A model generated the notes under the pieces. That model had not been told where the DNA came from. It did no database searches and saw only the letters and a program-made list of their open reading frames with translations. 64,000 bases of DNA, taken from Alphaproteobacteria bacterium. GTDB taxonomy: Bacteria; Pseudomonadota; Alphaproteobacteria; Micropepsales; Micropepsaceae. How positions within the stretch are numbered: the first letter of the stretch is position 1; every line of letters starts with the position of its first letter. Location of the stretch: the NCBI GenBank assembly GCA_947462105.1, contig CANHNJ010000002.1, forward strand, positions 96,319 to 160,318, in the 5' to 3' direction. The position numbers and the translations under genes were made by a program. Shown one piece after another: positions 16,239-28,255 of the stretch.

Positions 16239-16757
16239 ATGCGCGAGGCGATTCGCATTATGGGTCTGGACCCCGGCCTTGCGGCCATGGGCTGGGGCGT
16301 GATCGCCGTTTCCGGTTCGCGCCTGACCCACATCGCGCATGGTGTCATCGCCACCAAGCCCGCCATCGGGCTGGGCGCGCGGCTGATGGAATTGCATCGC
16401 GTCCTGGTCACCGTCATTGCCGAACATGGCCCCACCGCCATCGCGGTGGAGCAGGCTTTCGTGGCGAAAGATCCGCAAGCGGCGCTGAAGCTCGGCCATG
16501 CCCGTGCCGTGGCGCTGCTGGCGGCGGCGCAGGCGGGGCTGGAGATCGCCGAATACGCCCCCAACCAGATCAAGAAATGCGTGGTCGGCGCGGGGCATGC
16601 CGGAAAAGAGCAGGTGCAGTTCATGGTCAAGCGCCTGCTGCCCGCCTGTGGCGTCGCGCATGCGCGTTTGGGGGCGGACGCCGCCGACGCGCTGGCCGCC
16701 GCTATCGCGCATGCCCATCTTTCGACGACACGCGCCCGCGTGCTGGCGGCGTCATGA
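16239..16757 (+). CDS. ruvC: Holliday junction resolvase RuvC
   Basis: A 172-aa RNase H-fold endonuclease that cuts Holliday junctions symmetrically. Catalytic carboxylates are recognisable: Asp in IMGLDPGL (about residue 11), Glu in AIAVEQAF (about 70), and the pair in ARLGADAADALAAAIAHAH (about 146-150). Start at 16239 keeps the whole first beta strand (AIRIMGLDPG). Its stop overlaps the ruvA start (ATGA). Cytoplasmic; acts with RuvAB. Confidence 0.96.
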   Translation: MREAIRIMGLDPGLAAMGWGVIAVSGSRLTHIAHGVIATKPAIGLGARLMELHRVLVTVIAEHGPTAIAVEQAFVAKDPQAALKLGHARAVALLAAAQAGLEIAEYAPNQIKKCVVGAGHAGKEQVQFMVKRLLPACGVAHARLGADAADALAAAIAHAHLSTTRARVLAAS

Positions 16758-17355
16758 TCGGCAAGCTGACTGGTACCGTGGACAGCATCGCGGAAGACGC
16801 AGTGATCCTCGATGTGAACGGCGTTGGCTACCTGGTGCAGTGCCCGTCTTCGACGCTTTCGCGGCTGAGCGCCGGGGCGCATGCCTCGCTGATGATCGAG
16901 ATGAAGGTGAGCGAGGACGCCATCCGGCTTTTCGGCTTTGTCTCGGCGGAAGAACGCGAATGGTTCCGGCTGTTGCAGACGGTGCAGAGCGTGGGATCGA
17001 AAGTGGCGCTGGCGATCCTGTCCACGCTATCGCCGCGCGACCTGCAACGGGCGCTGGCGCTGGGCGACAAGGCGATGATCGGCCGTGCGCCCGGCGTCGG
17101 GCCCAAGCTGGCGCTGCGGCTGACGACCGAACTCAAGGACAAGGCCCCGGCGATGATGTTGCGCGGCGAAGCCCATAACGACATGCCCGTGGCCGTAGCG
17201 CCGCGCGGCGCCGAAGCCGACGCGGTGGCGGCGCTGCTCAAGCTGGGCTATTCCGAAAGCATCGCCGCCACGTCGGTGGCCAAGGTGGCAAACGACCTGG
17301 GTGAGGCCGAAGCGGGCGTGCTGATCCGCGAGGCGTTGCGCAACATGGGCAAGGC

Positions 17356-17359
<4 letters not shown>
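16754..17359 (+). CDS. ruvA: Holliday junction DNA helicase subunit RuvA
   Basis: A 201-aa junction-binding subunit. Start [23 protein letters not shown] gives the OB-fold domain I. Domain II carries HhH motifs ([18 protein letters not shown] and [20 protein letters not shown]), and a flexible linker leads to the C-terminal domain III ([16 protein letters not shown]...) that contacts RuvB. Overlaps both ruvC and ruvB by 4 nt (ATGA), so the three subunits are translationally coupled. Confidence 0.96.
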
Positions 17360-18386
<1,027 letters not shown>

Positions 18387-18390
<4 letters not shown>

Positions 18391-18872
18391 CGGCGACGGG
18401 CAACCTCAATGGGCCCAATTTGAACGGCCTGGGCCGCTTCGAGGGCAAGACCCACCTCTTGCCGGTCAGCGTCTATTACGAGGATACCGACCTGTCGGGC
18501 TTCGTCTATCACGCCAATTACCTGCGCTTCATGGAGCGGGCCCGCACCGAGTTCTTCCGCCTGGCCGGGTTCTCCAAGCTGGCGGGGCTGGAAGCCGAAG
18601 AGCCCTTCGCCTGGGCCATCCGCCGTGCCGACATCGATTTCCGCAAGCCCGCCCGGCTGGACGACGTGCTGACAGTGAAAACCCTGCTCACCAGCCTGTC
18701 GGGCGCGCGCCTGCATGCCCTGCAGCAGATCGTCCATGGGCAGACCTTGCTGGTGGAAGGACGGATCGAAGCGTGTCTTGTCACGTTGACGGGTAAGCCG
18801 CGCCGCCTGCCGGAAAAGGTGCGCACGCTGCTGACGCCATTCCTTTACGAGCCCCCCACTTCCGATGGATAA
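18387..18872 (+). CDS. ybgC: YbgC-type acyl-CoA thioesterase (tol-pal associated)
   Basis: A 161-aa hot-dog thioesterase. The active-site segment [19 protein letters not shown] (about 29-47) holds the catalytic Asp and the HANY motif, followed by [15 protein letters not shown] 20-residue N-terminal extension ([20 protein letters not shown]) precedes the fold. It is coupled to ruvB (ATGA) and directly precedes tolQ, bridging the ruv and tol clusters as in many proteobacteria. E. coli YbgC hydrolyses acyl-CoA/ACP; the link to Tol function is by genomic context. Confidence 0.92.
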
Positions 18873-18958
18873 GCCTTAAGTCTTATTGTCAAACTTCGGC
18901 CTTAACTTTTCGGCCCTCTGCCGCCAGATCGGCACATTCACGCGCGAAGGTTGTTCCC

Positions 18959-19804
18959 ATGCCCCGGATTCTTGCCGTAATCGCCATCCTGTTTCTCGGC
19001 CTTGGCCAGCCCGCCTTTGCACAGGCCCCCATCGCCGCGCCGACCGAGCGGGTGGAGACCGGAATCGTGGCCGCCCCGGCCGGCGTGATCGACGCCAGCG
19101 GCGCGGCGGTGGCCATGGGCACCAGCGGCATCGGCCTGATCGACACCTTCCTGCGCGCCGACGTGGTGGGCAAGAGCGTGATGGTGATCCTGGCGCTGGC
19201 CTCGCTCTGGTCCTGGACCATCATCTTCAACAAGATTTTCCTGATCAGCGGCCTCAAGCGCAAGGCGAAGAAATTCGAGCAGGTCTTCTGGTCGGGCCAG
19301 TCGCTGGACGAGCTCTACCAGCAATTCGCCAACACCAACGACCATCCCATGTCGGCCATTTTTGTCGCCGCCTTGCGCGAATGGCGGCGCGCCTTCGAAG
19401 GCGCGCCGCTGCGCGAGTCGCTGGTGGCCGGTGTCAAGGACCGCATCGAAAAGGCGATGAACGTCACCATCCTGCGCGAGACCGACGGGCTGGAGCGCCA
19501 GTTGGGCCAGCTCGCCACCATCGGCGCCGTGGCGCCCTTCATCGGCCTGTTCGGCACCGTCTGGGGCATCATGAACAGCTTCTCCGCCATCGCGGCGCGC
19601 CACGATACCACCCTGGCCGTGGTCGCGCCGGGCATCGCCGAGGCGCTGTTCGCCACCGCAGCGGGCCTCTTCGCGGCCATTCCCGCCGTCATCTTCTACA
19701 ACCGCTTCGTGGCCGAGATCGGCCGCTATACCAACCAGCTCGATGCCTTCGCGGACGAGTTCTCGGCCATCCTGTCGCGCCAGCTTGACGAGAAGATCCG
19801 CTGA
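18959..19804 (+). CDS. tolQ: Tol-Pal system proton-channel protein TolQ, with N-terminal extension
   Basis: A 281-aa MotA/TolQ/ExbB protein, about 50 residues longer than usual. The first 22 residues ([20 protein letters not shown]) look like a signal peptide or extra helix, followed by an Ala/Thr-rich segment. The canonical TolQ then starts at [17 protein letters not shown] with helix 1, and [20 protein letters not shown] (about 184-203) and [19 protein letters not shown] (about 225-243) form helices 2 and 3. Start 18959 is backed by a GAAGG box; an internal ATG at 19115 has no RBS. It shares one base with tolR (TGATG). Confidence 0.92.
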   Translation: MPRILAVIAILFLGLGQPAFAQAPIAAPTERVETGIVAAPAGVIDASGAAVAMGTSGIGLIDTFLRADVVGKSVMVILALASLWSWTIIFNKIFLISGLKRKAKKFEQVFWSGQSLDELYQQFANTNDHPMSAIFVAALREWRRAFEGAPLRESLVAGVKDRIEKAMNVTILRETDGLERQLGQLATIGAVAPFIGLFGTVWGIMNSFSAIAARHDTTLAVVAPGIAEALFATAAGLFAAIPAVIFYNRFVAEIGRYTNQLDAFADEFSAILSRQLDEKIR

Positions 19805-20253
19805 TGGCTGGCGGCATCCAGGCCATGAACAAGCGTGGGCGCGGGCGCAGCCGGCGCGGCGCCATGTCCGAGATCAACGTCACGCCCTTCGTGGACGTGA
19901 TGCTGGTGCTGCTGATCGTCTTCATGGTGACGGCGCCGCTGCTGACCGTCGGCGTGCCGGTGGATTTGCCCAAGACCCGCGCCCCGGCGCTGGGCCAGGA
20001 CAAGGAGCCGCTCTCGGTCACCGTCGCCAAGGACGGCACCGTCTTCCTGCAGAAGCTGCCCGTGGCGCTGGACGAACTGGTGCCCAAGCTCACCGCCATC
20101 GCGGGGGCCGGCTATGACCAGCGCATCTTCGTGCGCGGCGACCAGACCGTGGGCTATGGCAAGGTCATGGAAGTGATGGGCATGCTGTCGGCCGCCGGCT
20201 TCACCCGTATCGGACTCGTCACCGATGTCCCTAGCCCAGACCAGCAGCGCTAA
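19804..20253 (+). CDS. tolR: Tol-Pal system protein TolR
   Basis: A 149-aa ExbD/TolR protein. Basic N-terminus (KRGRGRSRRGAMSEINVTPF), single membrane helix with the proton-path Asp in FVDVMLVLLIVFMV (Asp31), then a periplasmic domain with VDLPKTRAPALG and the conserved VFVRGDQTVGYGKVMEVMG-like block. Works with TolQ to energise TolA. Translationally coupled to tolQ; its last 29 nt overlap tolA. Confidence 0.96.
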   Translation: MAGGIQAMNKRGRGRSRRGAMSEINVTPFVDVMLVLLIVFMVTAPLLTVGVPVDLPKTRAPALGQDKEPLSVTVAKDGTVFLQKLPVALDELVPKLTAIAGAGYDQRIFVRGDQTVGYGKVMEVMGMLSAAGFTRIGLVTDVPSPDQQR

Positions 20254-20986
20254 ACCGCGCCTGCGCGGCCGGCCCACCACGGCCAGGCGCGCGCCCTATG
20301 GCGCGCCCGCCGCGCTGCTGCTGCACGGGCTGGGCGTGGCCGTCATGATGTTCGCCTTCCGGAGCAATCTCGACCTGGCCGAAACCCATGTCGTGCCGGT
20401 GGAACTGGTGATCGCAGAGCAGACCAACGTCGCGGCGGCCGCCCCGGCCGCGCTGCCGGACGAGACGTTCGAGCGCCCGCCGCTGGAAGCGCTGGCGCCG
20501 CCGCCCGAGCCCGATATCGCCGAGCCCGCGCCGGTGGAAGCCAAGGCGCCGGAATTCAAGGTCGCGCCGCCGCCGCGCGAACAGCGCAACGACATCAACG
20601 ACCTGCTCAACCAGTTGACCAAGCCCGATCGCACTGCGGTGCGCACCGCGCCGCGTGCCACCGAAGCGACCGGCGCCGCCAACATGGCCACGGCCACCCT
20701 GGCAGATGCCCTGCGCAGCCAGATCCGCAATTGCTGGAATCCCATTCCCGGTGCGCCCAATCCGGCGGATCAGGTGGTATCCTTCGGCCTGCGCCTGAAC
20801 CGCGATGGCACCGTGGCGGCGCTGGAATTGCTGACCATGAGTGGCAACGCCTATACGGCGGCGGCGGCGGAAGCGGCCAGCCGCGCCATTTATCAGTGCC
20901 AGCCTTATCGCCTGCCGGTGGAACGTTATAGCCAGTGGCAGGAATTCCGGCCGTTGCGCTTCGATCCGCGGCAGATGCTGCAGTGA
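20225..20986 (+). CDS. tolA: cell envelope integrity protein TolA
   Basis: A 253-aa periplasm-spanning linker. A basic N-terminus is followed by one membrane helix (about 27-46, GAPAALLLHGLGVAVMMFAF). A long Pro/Ala/Glu-rich domain II (about 65-150) replaces the E. coli coiled coil. The C-terminal domain III starts near ADALRSQIRNCWNPIPGAP and has two Cys (NCWNP, YQCQPY), matching the TonB_C/TolA family. The start overlaps tolR by 29 nt in another frame. It connects TolQR to Pal/TolB across the periplasm. Confidence 0.92.
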   Translation: MSLAQTSSAKPRLRGRPTTARRAPYGAPAALLLHGLGVAVMMFAFRSNLDLAETHVVPVELVIAEQTNVAAAAPAALPDETFERPPLEALAPPPEPDIAEPAPVEAKAPEFKVAPPPREQRNDINDLLNQLTKPDRTAVRTAPRATEATGAANMATATLADALRSQIRNCWNPIPGAPNPADQVVSFGLRLNRDGTVAALELLTMSGNAYTAAAAEAASRAIYQCQPYRLPVERYSQWQEFRPLRFDPRQMLQ

Positions 20987-21026
20987 GGCTTGCAACACGT
21001 GACCGGGTCAGGATGTTGAAGAGGGT

Positions 21027-22349
21027 ATGGAGACCATGATGAAGAAGATGATCCTGGCCTTGGCCGCCGTCACGGCGCTGTTCGTGGCCGCGCCCCGTCC
21101 CGCCGCCGCCGCCATCGCGGTGGACGTCACCCAGGGCAACATCCAGCCCCTGCCCATCGCCATTCCCGACTTCGTGCCCATCGGCAATGACGGCGGGGCC
21201 GCCGCCCGCATCGCCGCCGTGGTGCGCGCCGACCTGGAACGCTCCGGCCTGTTCCGCCCGCTCGATCCCAAATCCTTCGTGGACCGCATCACCGACATCA
21301 ACACGGTGCCCAATTTCGCCAACTGGCGCGTGATCAATGCGCAGGGCCTGGTGGCCGGTTCGGTGACGGCGCAGCCCGATGGCCGCCTGCGGGTGGATTT
21401 CCGGCTCTGGGATGTCTTTGGTTCCAGCCAGATGCTGGGCATGCAGTATGCCACCACGCCGGAAAACTGGCGGCGCATCGCCCATCTGGTGTCCGACGCC
21501 ATCTATGAGCGCATCACGGGCGAGAAGGGCTATTTCGACACCCGCATCGTCTTCATCTCGGAGAGTGGCCCGGCGTTGAGCCGTACTCGCCGCCTCACCA
21601 TCATGGACCAGGATGGCGCCAACCCCAATTACCTGACGCCGGGCAGCTACATGGTGCTGACGCCGCGCTTCAATCCCACGGCGCAGATGATCGCCTATAT
21701 GAGCTATATCGGCGGCAAGCCGCGCGTCTATCTGTTCGACATCGAGAGCGGCAAGCAGGAACGGCTGGGCGATTTTCCCAACATGACCTTCAGCCCGCGC
21801 TTCTCGCCCGACGGCAACCGGGTGGCGATGACGCTGGAGAATGGCGGCAATTCCGACATCTACATCATGGACCTGCGCAACCGCGCCATGACGCGGCTGA
21901 CCAGCGATCCGGGCATCGACACCGCGCCGTCCTTCTCGCCCGACGGCACCCAGATCGTGTTCGAAAGCGATCGCGGCGGCACGCAGCAGATCTATGTGAT
22001 GAATGTGGATGGCTCGAACCAGCGTCGCGTCAGCTTCGGCGCCGGGCGCAGCGGCACGCCGGTCTGGAGCCCGCGCGGCGACCTGATCGCCTTCACCCGG
22101 CAGGCCAATGGCCGCTTCAACATCGGCGTGATGCGGCCCGATGGTTCGGCGGAGCGGATCATCTCCACCGGCTATCACGATGAAGGCCCCACCTGGGCGC
22201 CCAATGGCCGGGTGCTGATGTACACGCGCGAAGGGCAGGGCGGGGCGGCGGCCCAGATCTTCTCCATCGATGTTTTCGGGCGTAACGAGCGGCGGGTGCA
22301 GACCCCCGGCAGCGCCTCCGATCCCGCCTGGTCGCCGGCCATCCAATAA
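21027..22349 (+). CDS. tolB: Tol-Pal system beta-propeller protein TolB
   Basis: A 440-aa periplasmic protein. The signal peptide ends near [11 protein letters not shown]. The N-terminal domain includes [13 protein letters not shown] and [16 protein letters not shown] (TolB_N). Six PD40/WD40-like blades follow with repeated SPDG/NPDG signatures ([46 protein letters not shown]). Starts at 21027 or the nearby ATG codons (21036, 21039) are all possible. It sits 40 nt after tolA. Confidence 0.96.
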   Translation: METMMKKMILALAAVTALFVAAPRPAAAAIAVDVTQGNIQPLPIAIPDFVPIGNDGGAAARIAAVVRADLERSGLFRPLDPKSFVDRITDINTVPNFANWRVINAQGLVAGSVTAQPDGRLRVDFRLWDVFGSSQMLGMQYATTPENWRRIAHLVSDAIYERITGEKGYFDTRIVFISESGPALSRTRRLTIMDQDGANPNYLTPGSYMVLTPRFNPTAQMIAYMSYIGGKPRVYLFDIESGKQERLGDFPNMTFSPRFSPDGNRVAMTLENGGNSDIYIMDLRNRAMTRLTSDPGIDTAPSFSPDGTQIVFESDRGGTQQIYVMNVDGSNQRRVSFGAGRSGTPVWSPRGDLIAFTRQANGRFNIGVMRPDGSAERIISTGYHDEGPTWAPNGRVLMYTREGQGGAAAQIFSIDVFGRNERRVQTPGSASDPAWSPAIQ

Positions 22350-22563
22350 GACGGCTCTTTTGATTCTCCGGGGTTGCCCTGATGATTCAATTGGCTAGGA
22401 TTGGCATGCGGCTCACATAAAAAATTCTCGGTACCGCCCGATTGGGAACATGATTTTTGGCTCTTTTTGGCCCGTTGGGCGTTGCTGATTTCAGGTGCTT
22501 TTGATTTTTCCGCGCCCATTGGGCTGTACCACGGCATTTGTTCTGCTCAGGAGATTGCAAATC

Positions 22564-23115
22564 ATGAAGAATTTCACGCGTCTGGCCCAGATCGCCAGTG
22601 TCTCGGCCCTCCTGCTGGCGGGCGCCTGCACCAGCCGGCCCGAAGCCGTCGCAACCGCCCCGCCGCCGCCGCCCCCGCCGCCGGCCGCTGCGCCTGCGCC
22701 CGCACCGCTGCCCCCGGCCCCGCCGCCGCCGCGCGGCCCGATCCCCGGCAGCGCCGAAGATTTCCGCGTCAATGTCGGCGACACCGTGCATTTCGGCTAC
22801 GACGCCTATGCGGTGCAGGATTCTGACCGCGCCACGCTGCAGAAACAGGCCACCTGGCTGGGCCAGTATCCCAATGTGCGCGCCACCGTCGAAGGCCATG
22901 CCGACGAACGCGGCACGCGCGAATACAATCTTGCGCTGGGCGCGCGCCGCGCCAACGCCGTGAAGGAGTATATGGTGAGCCTGGGCGTTTCCGCCGCGCG
23001 GGTCGATACCGTCTCCTATGGCAAGGAGCGTCCGATGTGCGCCGAGTCCAACGAAGCCTGCTGGGGCCAGAACCGTCGTGGCATCACCGTGGTGGCCGGC
23101 GGCGCCGGTTCGTAA
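22564..23115 (+). CDS. pal: peptidoglycan-associated lipoprotein Pal
   Basis: A 183-aa outer-membrane lipoprotein. Signal with lipobox LAGAC (Cys at about 22), a Pro/Ala-rich linker (about 35-60), and an OmpA-type domain: VHFGYDAYAVQ, ATVEGHADERGTREYNLALG and the diaminopimelate-binding Arg in GARRANAVKEYM. Two extra Cys (MCAESNEACWG) near the C-terminus are usual in Pal. Start at 22564 with an AGGAG box 9 nt upstream. The 214-nt tolB-pal spacer is AT-rich with two GCCC-N3-GGGC mini-palindromes, so pal may have its own promoter. Confidence 0.96.
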   Translation: MKNFTRLAQIASVSALLLAGACTSRPEAVATAPPPPPPPPAAAPAPAPLPPAPPPPRGPIPGSAEDFRVNVGDTVHFGYDAYAVQDSDRATLQKQATWLGQYPNVRATVEGHADERGTREYNLALGARRANAVKEYMVSLGVSAARVDTVSYGKERPMCAESNEACWGQNRRGITVVAGGAGS

Positions 23116-23185
23116 AAGCGCCCGCTTGTGAGTTCAGGGAAGCGCCCGCCCAGCGCAAGCGTTGGGCGGCGCGACCATCAAATAA

Positions 23186-23217
23186 GGGCGTGGGGGTCAA
23201 GACCCCGCGCCCTTTTT
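23186..23217 (+). terminator. intrinsic terminator or attenuator between pal and cpoB
   Basis: Stem GGGCG-T-GGGGGTC / GACCCC-GCGCCC with an AA loop and one bulge, followed by TTTTT (23213-23217). It lies 16 nt before the cpoB start codon, so it would sharply reduce pal-to-cpoB readthrough. Confidence 0.7.
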
Positions 23218-23233
23218 GCCAAAAGGTAGGTTC

Positions 23234-24202
23234 ATGAAACAGCGCCTTCTTCTTTCCGCCGCCGCGCTTTTGCTGTGCGCCGTCTTACCGGCCCAGGCCC
23301 AACTCTTCGGCCCCAGCGACGAGCAGATCGCGCATGAGAACGGCCAGGACGCCCAGATCCGCGCCAATGCCCAGGCCATCGAATTGGCCAACCAGCAGGC
23401 GCAACAGGCCCAGCAGACGCAGCAGCAATTGCAGGCGCAGATTCGCGATCTCAACGACCGGGTTCGCAACCTCACTGACAGCCTGGCGCGTGCCACCGGC
23501 ACCAACGAGGAGCTTTCGCACCAGATCGCGCAGCAGAATGCCAGGATCGAAAGCCAGGGCCGCGATTTTGCCTATCGCCTGTGCGTGCTTTCGGCGCAGC
23601 AGCTGGGCGCCGATCCGCAAGGCCTGAACTGCGCCGCCGCCGGTACGCAGAGCGCCTCTGCCGCGCCGCGCCTGAACGCGCCGATGACGGTGGCGCTGGG
23701 CTCGTCGCTGCCACCGATCATGCCCAACTCGGTGGTGCCGTCTTCGGGCACCACGGGCCGTGGTCCCGGCACACTGGGCACGCTCGCCGCTGCAGGCCCG
23801 CCGGCCGCAGCCGGTGGCGATGGGCGCGAGTTCGACAGCGCCATGAACCTGTTGTCGCGGGCGCAGTATAACGAGGCCAGCGCCGCCTTTCGCTCCTATG
23901 CCGACGGCCATCCCGACGATCTCGAGCTGGCGCCGCAGGCGCTCTACTGGGTCGGCAATATCGCCTACATGCAACAGGACTATACCGGCGCGGCGCGCAT
24001 ATTTGCTGAGCAGATCAAGAAGTATCCCAAGTCGCCGCGCGGCGCGGACAGCATGCTGAAGATGGGCCAGGCGCTGGTGGCGCAGGGACAGACCAGCAAT
24101 GGCTGCACCGCCTTCGCCGCCATCCGGAAGCAGTATCCCGATGCCTCGCCCTCCACCGTTACTGCCGCAGCGAATGCGCGCCGCGCCGCCAAGTGTGGCT
24201 GA
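23234..24202 (+). CDS. cpoB: cell division coordinator CpoB (YbgF)
   Basis: A 322-aa periplasmic TPR protein. Signal peptide MKQRLLLSAAALLLCAVLPAQA. A coiled coil rich in Gln/Asn/Ala (about 35-100) mediates trimerisation in the family. A linker follows, then C-terminal TPR repeats: FDSAMNLLSRAQYNEASAAF, PQALYWVGNIAYMQQDYTGA and ADSMLKMGQALVAQGQ. Start at 23234 with AGGTAGG as RBS; a TTG at 23216 lies inside the terminator and is rejected. CpoB links Tol to peptidoglycan synthesis in E. coli. Overlaps tilS by 8 nt. Confidence 0.92.
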   Translation: MKQRLLLSAAALLLCAVLPAQAQLFGPSDEQIAHENGQDAQIRANAQAIELANQQAQQAQQTQQQLQAQIRDLNDRVRNLTDSLARATGTNEELSHQIAQQNARIESQGRDFAYRLCVLSAQQLGADPQGLNCAAAGTQSASAAPRLNAPMTVALGSSLPPIMPNSVVPSSGTTGRGPGTLGTLAAAGPPAAAGGDGREFDSAMNLLSRAQYNEASAAFRSYADGHPDDLELAPQALYWVGNIAYMQQDYTGAARIFAEQIKKYPKSPRGADSMLKMGQALVAQGQTSNGCTAFAAIRKQYPDASPSTVTAAANARRAAKCG

Positions 24203-25241
24203 TCGCGCACCCGCCAATCTTGACGCCCGTTTCGCGCGGGTGATGGAAGAGTTCGCTGCAGGCGTCGCCTGGCCAGGCGCCGTGGCGGTGTCGGGCGGTG
24301 GCGACAGCCTCGCCCTGATGCATCTGCTGGCGCGCTGGGCGAAGAAGGCGAAGCTGACGCCGCCACAGGTTCTCGTCGTCGATCACGGATTGCGGCCGGA
24401 ATCGCGCAAGGAAGCGCTGGGCGCTGCCCGCAAGGCCCGCGCCCTGGGTCTTTCCGCCACCGTGCTGCGCTGGACGGGACCGCATCCAAAAAGTGGTATC
24501 GAGGCGGCGGCGCGCCAGGCCCGCTACGCCCTGATGGGCGCGTGGCTGACGCGCAAGAAGCTCACCACGCTTTATGTGGGGCATAACCAGGACGAGCAGG
24601 CCGAGACCTTCCTGCTGCGGCTGGCGCGGGGCAGCGGCATTGATGGCCTGGCCGCGATGCGGCCGCTGGCGCCCTATCCGCTGGCCGATTTCCCGCAACT
24701 GGCGGTGGCGCGGCCGCTGCTGGGCTTCAGTCGTGCCGAGCTGCGCGCCTGGCTGACGGCGCGGCGCGAAAGCTGGGTGGAAGATCCCATGAATGACGAT
24801 CCGCGCTTTGATCGCATCAAGCTGCGCCGTCTGGGGCCTGCCCTGGCCGAAGCGGGCCTGACGCCCGCCCGCATCGCGCTGGCCGCCGGGCACATGGCGG
24901 CGGCGCGCGACCTGATGGAAGGATTGACCGAGGCGCTGCTGGACCGCATCGCCAGCCCGGACCGGGACGGCATCCTGATTGATGGCGGCGCGCTGGGCGC
25001 TGCGCCCCGCGCGCTGGGTCTGCGGGCCCTGGCCGCGCTGTTGCAGGCGGCTTCGGGCGCGGCCTACCGCCCCCGCTTCGAGTCCCTGGAGCGGCTGTTC
25101 GACCGGCTGGCCGCGCAGACTCTGGGCGGCGGCATGACCCTGTCGGGCTGCCGCATCGGCCCGGCCCCGGCGCGCGAGCGGCTTTTCGGGGCCCAGACCC
25201 TCAAACTGACCCGCGAAAAACCCCGGAAAAGCCCCATTTGA
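24195..25241 (+). CDS. tilS: tRNA(Ile)-lysidine synthetase TilS
   Basis: A 348-aa (from GTG 24195) N-type ATP pyrophosphatase that attaches lysine to C34 of tRNA-Ile2. PP-loop AVSGGGDSLALM (about 31-42), LVVDHGLRPES (about 62-72), and GHNQDEQAETFLLRLARGSG are diagnostic. The ESWVEDPMNDDPRFDRIKLR segment follows. The exact start is uncertain: ATG 24174, GTG 24195 and ATG 24243 are all in frame and none has a strong RBS; the overlap with cpoB suggests coupling. An essential gene in most bacteria. Confidence 0.93.
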   Translation: MADRAPANLDARFARVMEEFAAGVAWPGAVAVSGGGDSLALMHLLARWAKKAKLTPPQVLVVDHGLRPESRKEALGAARKARALGLSATVLRWTGPHPKSGIEAAARQARYALMGAWLTRKKLTTLYVGHNQDEQAETFLLRLARGSGIDGLAAMRPLAPYPLADFPQLAVARPLLGFSRAELRAWLTARRESWVEDPMNDDPRFDRIKLRRLGPALAEAGLTPARIALAAGHMAAARDLMEGLTEALLDRIASPDRDGILIDGGALGAAPRALGLRALAALLQAASGAAYRPRFESLERLFDRLAAQTLGGGMTLSGCRIGPAPARERLFGAQTLKLTREKPRKSPI

Positions 25242-25389
25242 GGGCCAGCACGCGGTTGCGGGGCGGGGGGCAAAGGGCTTAACGTTTTGATGGCTGGAAA
25301 CAGGTTAGAAACGCTCTATCTAAGGATAGGGCGCGAAGCCCCGGCATGACGGTCCGACGCGCAGTTTCCGGGCCAGGAAAGGTACCGCC

Positions 25390-27315
<1,926 letters not shown>

Positions 27316-27337
27316 CTGGCGCAAATCTGATAGGATG

Positions 27338-27367
27338 GGGCGGCTTTCAGGGCCGCCCTTTCTTTTT
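27338..27367 (+). terminator. intrinsic terminator after ftsH
   Basis: Stem GGGCGGC / GCCGCCC with a 7-nt loop, followed by TTTCTTTTT (27359-27367). The T-run ends 2 nt before the folP start codon, which leaves no Shine-Dalgarno sequence for folP on a readthrough transcript. Confidence 0.75.
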
Positions 27368-27369
27368 GC

Positions 27370-28167
27370 ATGAACATCTTCGGCATTCTCAACGTCACGG
27401 ACGACAGCTTCTCCGACGGCGGCAAATTCCTCAGCCCCGACGCGGCCATCGCCCATGCCGAATTGCTGGCAGCAGCCGGTGCCGATGTGATCGACATCGG
27501 CGCGGCGTCCTCCAATCCGCGCTCCGCCGCCGTGCCCGCCGAGATCGAGATCGCGCGGCTGGCCGCCATCGTGCCGGCGCTGCAGGCGCGAGGGCTGAAA
27601 ATTTCCGTCGATACCTTCTCACTGCCGGTACAGCGCTGGGCGCTGCGCCACGGCGTGGAGTATCTCAACGACATTCACGGCTTTCCCGACGACGCGCTCT
27701 ATCCCGAACTCGCCAAGGCGAAATGCGGCCTGGTGGTGATGCACATGGTGCAGGAGGGCGGCGTGGCGGTGGGCATGGATGTGCCGACGCCGGAAATCTT
27801 CGCCCGCGTCACAAGCTTCTTCGATCACCGCATCGCGGCGCTGACGGCGGCGGGGATCGCGCGCGAACGGCTGGTGCTCGATCCCGGCATGGGCTTCTTC
27901 CTTGGCCGCGATCCGCAGAACTCGTTCGAGATCTTGCGCCGCCTGCCGGAGCTGAAAGCGCGCTATGGCTTGCCGATGCTGGTCTCGGTCTCGCGCAAGT
28001 CCTTCCTGCGGGCCGGGCGGCCGCCGGGCGGCAGCGACGTGGCAGGCGCCAGCCTTGCCGCCGAGCTGTTCGCGCAGGCCAATGGCGCCACGCATATCCG
28101 CACCCATGCGCCGGGGCCGCTTCGGATGGGCCTCAAGACCCTGAAAGACATAGGGAAATCGCGGTAA
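27370..28167 (+). CDS. folP: dihydropteroate synthase, Sul-like variant
   Basis: A 265-aa TIM-barrel enzyme joining pABA to the pterin pyrophosphate. It differs from ordinary FolP in ways typical of mobile Sul1/Sul2 enzymes. Residues 5-18 read [14 protein letters not shown] (Asp instead of Pro). GAASSNP (44-50), [10 protein letters not shown] (98-107) and LVVMHMVQ (121-128) follow. The pABA-site loop is DPGMGFFLG (171-179), where ordinary FolP has DPGxGFGK. It ends [11 protein letters not shown] and [10 protein letters not shown]. The ftsH-folP-glmM order is the standard housekeeping context, so this looks like the native, possibly only, DHPS. No Shine-Dalgarno sequence precedes the ATG. Confidence 0.92.
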   Translation: MNIFGILNVTDDSFSDGGKFLSPDAAIAHAELLAAAGADVIDIGAASSNPRSAAVPAEIEIARLAAIVPALQARGLKISVDTFSLPVQRWALRHGVEYLNDIHGFPDDALYPELAKAKCGLVVMHMVQEGGVAVGMDVPTPEIFARVTSFFDHRIAALTAAGIARERLVLDPGMGFFLGRDPQNSFEILRRLPELKARYGLPMLVSVSRKSFLRAGRPPGGSDVAGASLAAELFAQANGATHIRTHAPGPLRMGLKTLKDIGKSR

Positions 28168-28255
28168 GAGAGCGTCACCCTTCGTGACGCGACGCCGTGG
28201 ATGGGGTTTGTTATCCAATCATGGTAAATTCCCCCTTATTTCCGGAAATTCCCGC

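Noticed and set aside
25242..25389. Possible sigma-32 heat-shock promoter upstream of ftsH
   Set aside because: I looked for CTTG-type -35 and CCCAT-type -10 boxes with proper spacing and found no convincing pair.
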